64,000 bases of DNA from Tenacibaculum pacificus (lineage in GTDB: Bacteria > Bacteroidota > Bacteroidia > Flavobacteriales > Flavobacteriaceae), in contig NZ_CP115917.1 in NCBI RefSeq assembly GCF_027941775.1, positions 602,001 through 666,000 on the forward strand. Direction: 5' to 3'. Below the pieces are notes generated by a model that saw nothing but the letters and a program-made list of their open reading frames with translations, did not search any database and was not told the DNA's origin. Position numbers and translations under genes: made by a program. This document shows, piece by piece, positions 42,169-50,020 of the stretch (position 1 is its first letter; every line of letters starts with the position of its first letter).

Positions 42169-42795
42169 CATTTCAATAATGATATCTTCTATATTTTTAC
42201 GAACCTTTTTTAGGTCTTTCATATAATCATCTTCAGCTCTAAAACCAACAGGTAATACTAATACCGATGTTAAATTATGTTTGTCTAAACCTAAAATTTC
42301 ATCATATTTTTGAGGAATAAAACCTTCCATTGGGCAAGAATCTATTTTTTCATTTGCCGCAACAGTCATTAAATTTCCTAAAGCAATATAAGCTTGGTTT
42401 TTATTCCAAACAGCTAATTCTTCTTGAGTTTTACTAGTTACAGAATCTGTAAGCATTTTTTTAAACGGCGCTAAAATTTCATCAGGCGTATTTCTTGTTT
42501 CTTTTACTAATGAAAAATAAGTATCAATATTTTTGATATCATATTCTTTAGGAATGCATAAAACTAATACATGAGATGCTTGTGCAACTTGTGGTTGATT
42601 CCAAGAATGTTGAACTAATTGTTGCTGAATTTCTTTATTTTGAAGAACCACCATTTTAACAGGTTGTAACCCGTAAGAAGAAGCTGTTAAATTAAAGGCT
42701 TCTTTTAAAATAGTTATTTGTGTTTCAGAAAGTGATTTATTTTCATCGAATTTTTTAACAGCATAACGCCATTTTAAATTTTCTACAGTATTCAT
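42166..42795 (-). CDS. Nitroreductase-family NAD(P)H-dependent oxidoreductase
   Basis: 209 residues from the ATG at 42795 (MNTVENLKWRYAVKKFD), the classical NfsB/NfnB-type start; an upstream ATG would add eleven unusual residues. FMN-binding features are seen: KWRYAVKKFDENK, SSYGLQPVKMVVL, NQAYIALGNLMTVAANEKIDSCPMEGF and the C-terminal VLPVGFRAEDDYMKDLKKVR. It reduces quinones, nitro compounds or flavins with NAD(P)H. A TATTTTTG box (42818-42825, minus) is a likely -7 element. Confidence 0.93.
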   Translation of the reverse strand: MNTVENLKWRYAVKKFDENKSLSETQITILKEAFNLTASSYGLQPVKMVVLQNKEIQQQLVQHSWNQPQVAQASHVLVLCIPKEYDIKNIDTYFSLVKETRNTPDEILAPFKKMLTDSVTSKTQEELAVWNKNQAYIALGNLMTVAANEKIDSCPMEGFIPQKYDEILGLDKHNLTSVLVLPVGFRAEDDYMKDLKKVRKNIEDIIIEM

Positions 42796-42817
42796 GTTAT
42801 ATGTTTTAGTTTCCAAA

Positions 42818-42825
42818 CAAAAATA
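42818..42825 (-). promoter_or_regulatory. Candidate -7 element for the nitroreductase gene
   Basis: TATTTTTG on the minus strand fits TAnnTTTG, 22 bases before the chosen start codon. No good -33 element. Confidence 0.42.
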
Positions 42826-43029
42826 CAACTGCTTTTAATAAAAATTAGGTTTTGGTTATTAATAAAATTGATGACTTAATTTATTTAATCTATTTAATTT
42901 ATAAAATATTGAGAAAAATTTATCTTATAAAATTAATAAATATTGAAAAGTAAAAGCATTGATAAAAAGTGATTTAGCTATATTTTTTATATATTAATAC
43001 ACTGAAAAAAGAAAAGTTAATTTACAGTT

Positions 43030-44301
43030 ATGAAAGAAGAATTTTTACATTTTTTGTGGAAATATAAATTGTTTAGCACAACTAATTTAAAATCGATAGC
43101 TAATGAAACTATCAAAATAATTAAATCAGGATTACATAACCAAAATACAGGTCCTGATTTTTTAACAGCTCATCTAAATATAAACAATCAATTATGGATT
43201 GGAAATGTTGAAATTCATATAAATTCATCCGATTGGTATTTACATAAACATGAAGAAGATAAAAATTATGAAGCCATTATTTTACACGTAGTTTGGCAAC
43301 ATGATACTGTTATTTTTATGAAGAATAATCAGCCTTTACCAACGCTTCAATTAAAAGATTTTATTGATGTAACTCTTTTAGAAAACTATCAAAAATTATT
43401 TTCTAAAAAATCGAGTTGGATTTTATGTGAAAATCAAATTAATTCTGTTGATACTATTTTGATTAATAATTGGCTAGAAAAATTATATTTACAGCGTTTA
43501 GAACGTAAATCAGTTTTTATTAAAGAATTATTATCAAATTCAAATAATAATTATGAAACTGTATTATTTCAATTATTAGCTAAAAACTTCGGATTAAAAA
43601 TAAATGGAGATTCTTTTTTAAGATTATCACAATCATTTGATTTTTCTGTATTACGAAAAACTAGATTTAACGAATTACAATTATCAGCATTATTATTTGG
43701 TCAGGCTGGTTTTTTTGAAGAAGAAATAGAAAATGAGTATTTTATTCAATTAAAAAATGAGTATGATTTTATTAGTCACAAACATAATTTAACACCTATT
43801 TCTAATAATTTATTTCAATTTTTTAGAATGCGACCTACAAATTTTCCAACGATTCGAATCGCTCAATTAGTTGCTTTATTTCATAAACATCAAAATTTAT
43901 TTTCTCAACTTATAGAAACCAAAAAAATAGCAGATTTTTACAAGTTGTTTTCGGTTGAAGTAAATTATTTTTGGAAAACACATTACACTTTTGAAACTGA
44001 ATCTAAAAAATCATCAAAAAAAATAACAAAATCATTTATTGATTTATTACTGATAAATACAATTATTCCTTTAAAATATGTTTATGAAAAAAATAGAGGA
44101 GAGGTAAATGAAGCAGATTTTTTTGAATTGATACAACAACTTAAATCAGAAAAAAATACGATTATTTCAAAATTTTTAGATTTGAAAATAAAATCAGAAA
44201 ATGCTCTTAAAAGTCAAGCTTTATTAGAACTTAAAAATAATTATTGTACTGAAAAATGTTGTTTACAATGCGATATAGGTAAGAATTTATTACATAAATA
44301 A
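43030..44301 (+). CDS. DUF2851 family protein
   Basis: 423 residues, beginning MKEEFLHFLWKYKLFSTTNL, with the conserved block NTGPDFLTAHLNINNQLWIGNVEIHINSSDWYLHKHEEDKNYEAIILHVVWQHD (about residues 38-92) that defines DUF2851 of Bacteroidota. A PD-(D/E)xK-like arrangement (PDF, then E-x-H in VEIHINSSDW) is suggestive of a nuclease fold but not proven. The C-terminus carries a Cys cluster, NNYCTEKCCLQCDIG, which could bind a metal. It ends 27 bases before the Nudix regulator. Confidence 0.85.
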   Translation: MKEEFLHFLWKYKLFSTTNLKSIANETIKIIKSGLHNQNTGPDFLTAHLNINNQLWIGNVEIHINSSDWYLHKHEEDKNYEAIILHVVWQHDTVIFMKNNQPLPTLQLKDFIDVTLLENYQKLFSKKSSWILCENQINSVDTILINNWLEKLYLQRLERKSVFIKELLSNSNNNYETVLFQLLAKNFGLKINGDSFLRLSQSFDFSVLRKTRFNELQLSALLFGQAGFFEEEIENEYFIQLKNEYDFISHKHNLTPISNNLFQFFRMRPTNFPTIRIAQLVALFHKHQNLFSQLIETKKIADFYKLFSVEVNYFWKTHYTFETESKKSSKKITKSFIDLLLINTIIPLKYVYEKNRGEVNEADFFELIQQLKSEKNTIISKFLDLKIKSENALKSQALLELKNNYCTEKCCLQCDIGKNLLHK

Positions 44302-44307
44302 TGTATT

Positions 44308-44328
44308 TTTGCGTATAAATAACACATA
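44308..44328. promoter_or_regulatory. NrtR-like operator at the start of the Nudix regulator gene
   Basis: TTTGCGTATAAATAACACATA directly abuts the ATG at 44329. Its reverse complement matches the box before nadV (45075-45095) in 17 of 21 positions. It overlaps a TATTTTTG (44304-44311) -7-like element, so it could mediate autorepression. Confidence 0.65.
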
Positions 44329-45006
44329 ATGACACAACAAGAAATAATGCTTTCCGTAGATGCCGTAGTTTTTGGATACGAAGCGGGAAATATTTCCATA
44401 TTATTGATAAAAAGAAAGTACAAACCTTTTAAAGGGAAATGGGCAATTCCAGGTGGTTTTGTGCTAGAAAATGAATCATTAGAAGATGCTGTTGAAAGAG
44501 AATTATTAGAAGAAACAGGTGTTAAAATTAATTATTTAGAGCAGTTATATACTTTTGGTCAGCCAGAAAGAGACCCTAGAAAAAGAGTTGTAACAGTTGC
44601 TTATTTCGGACTTGTAAAACCAAATTATTTTAAACTGAAAGCCAGTACTGATGCAGAGGAAGCACAATGGTTTTTTATTGATGAATTGCCTGAATTATCT
44701 TTTGATCATCAAGATATTTTAGATAAAGCAATAAATCGTTTACAAGCAAAAATAACCTATGAACCTATTGGTTTTGAATTATTAGAAAGTAAATTTCCTT
44801 TTTCAGATTTAGAAAAACTTTATTCAACACTTTTAGGAAGAGCTGTTGATAGACGTAATTTTCGAAAAAAAATAATGCATTTAAATGTTTTAGATGAATT
44901 AGATGAAAAAACATCAAAAGGTTCAGGAAGACCAGCAAAACTGTTCCAGTTTAATGAAAAACGATTTTTTCAATTAAAAAAAGAAGGAATTATTTTCGAT
45001 ATTTAA
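44329..45006 (+). CDS. Nudix-domain transcriptional regulator, NrtR-like
   Basis: 225 residues. The N-terminal ~140 residues are a Nudix domain with an intact box (GFVLENESLEDAVERELLEETGV: G-x5-E-x7-R-E-x-x-E-E-x-G). The C-terminal ~80 are a winged helix (LYSTLLGRAVDRRNFRKKIMHLNVLDE... GSGRPAKLFQFNEKRF), the layout of NrtR repressors, which bind ADP-ribose and control NAD biosynthesis genes. The gene lies just upstream of nadV and a PRPP synthetase-like gene, and matching dyads sit before it and before nadV, which supports the assignment strongly. Since the Nudix box is intact, enzymatic activity remains possible. Confidence 0.9.
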   Translation: MTQQEIMLSVDAVVFGYEAGNISILLIKRKYKPFKGKWAIPGGFVLENESLEDAVERELLEETGVKINYLEQLYTFGQPERDPRKRVVTVAYFGLVKPNYFKLKASTDAEEAQWFFIDELPELSFDHQDILDKAINRLQAKITYEPIGFELLESKFPFSDLEKLYSTLLGRAVDRRNFRKKIMHLNVLDELDEKTSKGSGRPAKLFQFNEKRFFQLKKEGIIFDI

Positions 45007-45036
45007 ACAGTTAAAAATATAGTTAGTGTTTTTTTT

Positions 45037-45053
45037 ACGCAAATTATTTGTGA
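45037..45053. promoter_or_regulatory. Secondary half-site dyad overlapping the nadV -33 region
   Basis: ACGCAAATTATTTGTGA joins an ACGCAAA half-site to a TTTGTGA half-site in inverted arrangement, overlapping the TTTG -33 element at 45047-45050. Confidence 0.5.
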
Positions 45054-45078
45054 GTTATAATAATATGAAATATATTTG
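45047..45078 (+). promoter_or_regulatory. Bacteroidota-type promoter of nadV
   Basis: TTTG (45047-45050), 20 bases, then TATATTTG (45071-45078), about 40 bases before the start codon. The NrtR-like dyad at 45075-45095 overlaps the -7 box and the likely start of transcription. Confidence 0.75.
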
Positions 45079-45095
45079 TGTTATAATTACGCAAA
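45075..45095. promoter_or_regulatory. NrtR-like operator before nadV
   Basis: TTTGTGTTATAATTACGCAAA is an imperfect dyad of the form TTTGnGTnATnATnACnCAAA. It begins inside the -7 element of the nadV promoter, an ideal position for repression. Confidence 0.68.
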
Positions 45096-45118
45096 TAAAA
45101 TAATAAATAACCAAGGCT

Positions 45119-46591
45119 ATGAACGGATTATTATTAACAGACGGTTACAAAACAGGACATCACCAACAATATCCAAAAGGAACAGAAGAAGTATATTCTA
45201 ATTGGACACCAAGAAGTAATAAATATGCGCCAAAAGGATGTGAAAAAGTAGTTTCGTTTGGACAACAATATGTAATTACTTGGTTACACGATTATTTTGA
45301 AACAAACTTTTTTAGTAAGCCAAAAGATGCAATTTGTCAAGAAATAAAAGAAGAGCTTTCTTTATATTTAGGAACAGATTATGATGTTTCTCATTATGAA
45401 AAATTGCATGATTTACAGTATTTACCAATCAAAGTAAAATCAATAAAAGAAGGCGTAGAAATACCTGTAAGAGTACCAATGTTAACAGTTGTAAATACGG
45501 TAAAAGAATTTTATTGGGTAACTAATTTTTTAGAAACCATTCTTTCAACAATGTTATGGCAACCTATGACTTCTGCTTCAATTGCATTACGATATAAAAG
45601 GATTTTTAAAAAATGGGCAACTTTAACAGATAAAGAAAATACTGGATTTATCGATTTTCAAGGACACGATTTTTCAATGAGAGGAATGGGAGGTTTACAA
45701 AGTGCCGTGTTATCAGGAATGGGACACGCAAGTGTTTTTTTAGGTTCGGATACTTTGCCAGTAATTAGTAGTTTGAGAAAATATTATAAAGCAACAGGTT
45801 TTGTTATCGGTTCGGTAAATGCAACGGAACATTCGGTGATGTGTGCAGGAACAAAAGATGATGAAATCGGGACTTTTAGAGAATTAATGAAAACATATCC
45901 TACAGGAATTTTATCCGTAGTAAGTGATACTTGGGATTTATGGAAAGTACTAACAATGTATTTACCAATTTTAAAATCGGAAATTTTAAGTAGAGAAGGA
46001 AAATTAGTAATTCGACCAGATAGCGGAGATCCTGTTGCTATTATTTGTGGTGAAAATACCGCATTAAACGGAAGTACTCCACAAGAAAAAGGTGTGGTAG
46101 AATTATTATGGGATGTTTTTGGTGGAACAATAAATGAACAAGGTTTTAAAGTATTAGATACTCATATTGGCGCTATTTATGGCGATAGTATAACTACTGA
46201 AAGAGCTGAAGAAATCTGTGAGAAATTACACGATAAAGGTTTTGCAAGTACCAATGTTGTTTTAGGAATCGGTTCATTTACGTATCAATATAACACCCGT
46301 GATACTTTTGGTTTTGCAATGAAAGCAACTTCGGTTGTTGTTAATGGCGAAAGAAGAGAAATATTTAAAGACCCAATTACTGATGATGGAATTAAAAAAT
46401 CAGCAAAAGGTTTAGTTAAAGTTGTTATAGAAAATGACGAATATCGTTTAATTGATCAAGTTTCAGAAGCTGAAGAAAAAGAAGGTGAGTTAAAAGAAAT
46501 TTATAAAGATGGAAAATTTTATAATACTACAACCTTAAATGAAATTAGAGAACGCATCAATAAAAATATAAATAGCAGTGTTTTAGTTTAA
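45119..46591 (+). CDS. nadV: Nicotinamide phosphoribosyltransferase (NadV/NAMPT)
   Basis: 490 residues, close to human NAMPT (491) and longer than nicotinate phosphoribosyltransferases. It joins nicotinamide and PRPP to make NMN, the first step of NAD salvage without deamidation. Family features: LLTDGYKTGHHQQYPKGTEEVYSN at the N-terminus, FIDFQGHDFSMRGMGGLQSA with the active-site region, VSDTWDLWKVLT, LVIRPDSGDPV and GIGSFTYQYNTRDTFGFAMKAT. The gene follows the Nudix regulator and precedes a PRPP synthetase-like gene by 11 bases, so substrate supply and use are encoded together. Confidence 0.95.
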   Translation: MNGLLLTDGYKTGHHQQYPKGTEEVYSNWTPRSNKYAPKGCEKVVSFGQQYVITWLHDYFETNFFSKPKDAICQEIKEELSLYLGTDYDVSHYEKLHDLQYLPIKVKSIKEGVEIPVRVPMLTVVNTVKEFYWVTNFLETILSTMLWQPMTSASIALRYKRIFKKWATLTDKENTGFIDFQGHDFSMRGMGGLQSAVLSGMGHASVFLGSDTLPVISSLRKYYKATGFVIGSVNATEHSVMCAGTKDDEIGTFRELMKTYPTGILSVVSDTWDLWKVLTMYLPILKSEILSREGKLVIRPDSGDPVAIICGENTALNGSTPQEKGVVELLWDVFGGTINEQGFKVLDTHIGAIYGDSITTERAEEICEKLHDKGFASTNVVLGIGSFTYQYNTRDTFGFAMKATSVVVNGERREIFKDPITDDGIKKSAKGLVKVVIENDEYRLIDQVSEAEEKEGELKEIYKDGKFYNTTTLNEIRERINKNINSSVLV

Positions 46592-46602
46592 AAAAATAAG
46601 TT

Positions 46603-47361
46603 ATGAAATACGAAATAAAGAAATTTAATGACGGACAGGTAACAGCTAAAATCCTTGAAAAAGAAAATTTACATGTTAAAATAAGAGGAAATAGTTATGA
46701 AGATTTATTTCGTATTGCTACAATAAAAGAAGCTTGGGATGCCGAAAATATTTTAAATAAAACTGCTACAGCTATTTTAACTATTTATTGTTTGATAGGA
46801 CAACGTTCTGATAGACGTTTTAATGAAAAAGAATCTTTTGATTTAAAAGTAATTGCTAATTTTATAAATTCAATGTGTTTTGATAAAGTTGAAATCTTAC
46901 ATCCGCATAGCTCAATAAGTTTAGCTTTAATTAATAATTCAATAGAAATAAAAAGTTATGAGTTTGTGAAAAAAGCATATCATACTATTGGAAATCCAAT
47001 ATTGATAAGCCCTGATGCAGGAGCATATAAAACAACACATGAAATAGCAGAAAAATTAAAAGCAGATTTAATTCCATCAAATAAAGTACGAATAGCAGGA
47101 GTACCAAAAATAACAATTCAAGGAGATGTTAAAAATAAAGAATGTTTAATTGTTGATGATTTAGCCGATGGCGGAAGAACTTTTAATTTTTTAGCCAAAG
47201 AATTGAAAAATCAAGGTGCTACTAAAGTATTTTTATACGTAACACACGGACAGTTTAATTATGGTTTTGATGAACTAAAAGAAAATATCAATCATATTTA
47301 TTGTACGAATAGTTATAAAGATATTTCTGATGATTTTGTAACTCAATTTAAAGTGATTTAA
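46603..47361 (+). CDS. Short ribose-phosphate pyrophosphokinase-like protein
   Basis: 252 residues, about 60 shorter than housekeeping PRPP synthetase. Recognisable parts: KKFNDGQVTAKI (the family F-x-DGE region), LIGQRSDRRFNEKES (flexible ATP loop), HPHSSISLALI, SPDAGAYK, and the PRPP loop LIVDDLADGGRTF near residue 190, where the canonical DDxxDTGGT is altered to DDLADGGRT. It probably makes PRPP for NadV from ribose 5-phosphate and ATP. The same NadV plus short Prs pairing is known from some phages and bacteria. It ends at a terminator. Confidence 0.9.
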   Translation: MKYEIKKFNDGQVTAKILEKENLHVKIRGNSYEDLFRIATIKEAWDAENILNKTATAILTIYCLIGQRSDRRFNEKESFDLKVIANFINSMCFDKVEILHPHSSISLALINNSIEIKSYEFVKKAYHTIGNPILISPDAGAYKTTHEIAEKLKADLIPSNKVRIAGVPKITIQGDVKNKECLIVDDLADGGRTFNFLAKELKNQGATKVFLYVTHGQFNYGFDELKENINHIYCTNSYKDISDDFVTQFKVI

Positions 47362-47375
47362 ATAATTTTAGAAGA

Positions 47376-47411
47376 TAAAAAAACTCACTAATTTTAAATT
47401 AATGAGGTTTT
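47376..47411. terminator. Terminator between convergent PRPP synthetase and E1 genes
   Basis: AAAACTCA-x-TAATTT / AAATTA-x-TGAG-x-TTTT stem with mismatches and T run. Confidence 0.65.
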
Positions 47412-47447
47412 ATTTTTATCAAAAAAAGCTTTTATAAATATTGAAAT

Positions 47448-49901
47448 TTAGTATAAACTCTTATATTTATTAGGATTAGCTTCGCTCATAATAGCATATA
47501 TTTTTTCGAAAATATCTTCAGCAGATGGTTTTGAAAAATAATCTCCATCAGTACCATAAGCTGGTCTGTGAGCTTTTGCAGTTAAAGTTTGTGGTTTGCT
47601 ATCTAAATATTTGTATCCGTTTTGGTTTTCTATAATTTCTTGTAATAAATAAGCAGAAGCTCCTCCAGGAACATCTTCATCAATTACCAATAAACGATTT
47701 GTTTTAGCGATAGATTTTACGGTATCATGATTTAAATCAAAAGGTAATAAACTCTGTGCATCAATAATTTCAATATCAATACCAACTTGAGTTAATTCTT
47801 TGGCAACTTCACTTACAATTCGTAAAGTAGAACCGTAAGAAATTACCGTAATATCTGTTCCTTCTTTGATAGTTTCAACAACACCAATCGGAGTTTTAAA
47901 TTCGCCTAAATTGGTTGGTAATTCTTCTTTTAAACGATATCCATTTAAGCATTCTATTACTAAAGCTGGATCATCTCCTTCTAATAAAGTATTATAAAAA
48001 CCAGCAGCTTTGGTCATATTTCTAGGAACTAATACATGAATTCCACGAACATTATTTATAATTCCACCCATTGGCGAACCTGAATGCCAAATACCTTCTA
48101 AACGATGTCCTCGAGTTCTGACAATTAACGGCGCTTTTTGCTTTCCAAAAGTACGGTAACGAAGAGTTGCCAAATCGTCACTCATTATTTGCAAGGCATA
48201 TAATAAATAATCTAAATATTGAATTTCAGCAATTGGGCGCAAACCACGCATTGCCATTCCAATACCTTGCCCTAAAATAGTAGCTTCACGAATTCCTGTG
48301 TCTGAGACTCTTAATTCGCCATATTTTTCTTGTAAACCTTCTAAACCTTGATTTACATCACCAATATAACCAGCGTCTTCACCAAAAATTAAAGCTTCAG
48401 GATATTTATTAAAAATGGCATCAAAATTATCACGCATAATAACACGTGCATCTACTAAGTTTTTTTTAGGAGTATATTTAGGTGCTTCTGAAACTATTTT
48501 TTGAGGAGAAAATGTTGTTTCACTGACTAAATGTGTTGAGAAATTTACAGCTGCATTATCAATAATATCTTTAATAAACTTTTGAAGCGTTTTCTTTTCT
48601 ATAAAATCTTCATCTTTTAAATAACGTAAACTTTTACGAGTAGCAATTAAAATATCTTTTCTAATAGGTTCAGTAACGCTTGCTAAATCATTTCTATATT
48701 TGGTGATAAATGAGCCATTATTACTTTTTTTAGCGATTACATCTAATAAAGTAACAGCGATAGTAACTTCGGCTTTTATTTCATTTGTATAAACAGTCCA
48801 AGCATCTCTTTTTGCTTGACTTACTTGTTTTTTTGCTTGTTTTTCAATATCAAGTAATTCTTCTTCGGAATCAATAAGTTTTAAAATATTTCCATTTTCA
48901 TCTTGTAATTCAAACTCTAAAACCCACTTTCTCATTTGAGTTATGCAATCAAAATCTTCTTCCCATTGTAAACGTTCGGTAGATTTATAACGTTCATGTG
49001 ATCCTGATGTTGAGTGTCCTTGTGGTTGTGTTAATTCTTTTACGTGTATTAATACAGGTATATGTTGTTCTCTTGCAATTTTACCTGCCTTATTATAAAC
49101 ATCCATTAATTGAACATAATCCCAACCATTAACTACGAAAATTTCATAACCTTTAGTATCATTTTCTTTTTGAAATCCTTTTAAAATTTCAGAAATACTT
49201 TCTTTTGTTGTTTGATGTTTTGCGTGTACCGAAATACCGTATTCATCATCCCAAACACTCATCACCATTGGTACTTGTAAAACACCAGCAGCATTTATTG
49301 TTTCAAAAAATAAGCCTTCGGAAGTACTTGCATTTCCGATAGTACCCCAAGAAACTTCGTTTCCTTTATCAGAAAAATTAGTGAAATTTTCTAAAGATTT
49401 TACGTTTCTATAAATTTTAGAAGCCTGTGCTAAACCTAATAAACGAGGCATCTGTCCTGCAGTAGGAGAAATATCTGAAGATGAATTTTTTTGAGTAGTT
49501 AAGTTTTTCCATTTACCATCTTCATCTAACGAATGTGTTGCAAAATGACCTCCCATTTGTCGACCAGCTGACATCGGTTCAATTTCAATATTATTGTGCC
49601 CATATAACCCTGCAAAAAATTGTTGAGGACTTAATTCATCAATAGCCATCATAAATGTTTGATCTCGATAATATCCTGATCTAAAATCTCCATTTTTAAA
49701 GGCTTTTGCCATAGCTAATTGTGGAACTTCTTTACCATCACCAAAAATTCCGAATTTAGCTTTACCAGTTAAAACTTCTCTACGTCCTAATAAACTACAC
49801 TCTCTACTTAAGCGAGCAATTCGGTAATCATTTAAAACATCATTTTTAAAATCTTCAAAAGAAATTTGTTCAGTATTAGCTATTTCAGTTTTTTGCATCA
49901 T
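47448..49901 (-). CDS. Fused alpha/beta E1 component of a 2-oxoacid dehydrogenase complex
   Basis: 817 residues combining both halves of the thiamine-diphosphate E1 enzyme. The alpha-like part (about 1-400) contains GYYRDQTFMMAID, SAGRQMGGHFATHS and GTIGNASTSEGLFFETINAAGVLQVPMVMSVWDDEYGIS. The beta-like part (about 475-817) has IFGEDAGYIGDVNQGLEGLQEKYG, TGIREATILGQGIGMAMRGLRPIAEIQYLDYL, RTRGHRLEGIWHSGSPMGGI and VPRNMTKAAGFYNTLL. It most resembles branched-chain 2-oxoacid dehydrogenase E1 of Bacteroidota; substrate is not certain. E2 and E3 are not nearby. The -7 box TATCTTTG is at 49927-49934. Confidence 0.92.
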   Translation of the reverse strand: MMQKTEIANTEQISFEDFKNDVLNDYRIARLSRECSLLGRREVLTGKAKFGIFGDGKEVPQLAMAKAFKNGDFRSGYYRDQTFMMAIDELSPQQFFAGLYGHNNIEIEPMSAGRQMGGHFATHSLDEDGKWKNLTTQKNSSSDISPTAGQMPRLLGLAQASKIYRNVKSLENFTNFSDKGNEVSWGTIGNASTSEGLFFETINAAGVLQVPMVMSVWDDEYGISVHAKHQTTKESISEILKGFQKENDTKGYEIFVVNGWDYVQLMDVYNKAGKIAREQHIPVLIHVKELTQPQGHSTSGSHERYKSTERLQWEEDFDCITQMRKWVLEFELQDENGNILKLIDSEEELLDIEKQAKKQVSQAKRDAWTVYTNEIKAEVTIAVTLLDVIAKKSNNGSFITKYRNDLASVTEPIRKDILIATRKSLRYLKDEDFIEKKTLQKFIKDIIDNAAVNFSTHLVSETTFSPQKIVSEAPKYTPKKNLVDARVIMRDNFDAIFNKYPEALIFGEDAGYIGDVNQGLEGLQEKYGELRVSDTGIREATILGQGIGMAMRGLRPIAEIQYLDYLLYALQIMSDDLATLRYRTFGKQKAPLIVRTRGHRLEGIWHSGSPMGGIINNVRGIHVLVPRNMTKAAGFYNTLLEGDDPALVIECLNGYRLKEELPTNLGEFKTPIGVVETIKEGTDITVISYGSTLRIVSEVAKELTQVGIDIEIIDAQSLLPFDLNHDTVKSIAKTNRLLVIDEDVPGGASAYLLQEIIENQNGYKYLDSKPQTLTAKAHRPAYGTDGDYFSKPSAEDIFEKIYAIMSEANPNKYKSLY

Positions 49902-49926
49902 AATTGTCTGGTTTTTGGTCTGGTTA

Positions 49927-49934
49927 CAAAGATA
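49927..49934 (-). promoter_or_regulatory. Candidate -7 element for the fused E1 gene
   Basis: TATCTTTG on the minus strand fits TAnnTTTG, 25 bases before the start codon. No good -33 element. Confidence 0.42.
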
Positions 49935-50020
49935 GCTTTTTTAGTTGAAGTTTAAAAATATTAGCTTTAATTGAATATTATGTAATAAACTAGTTGTTTT
50001 AGTGTATTTTGTTGCGTTAT

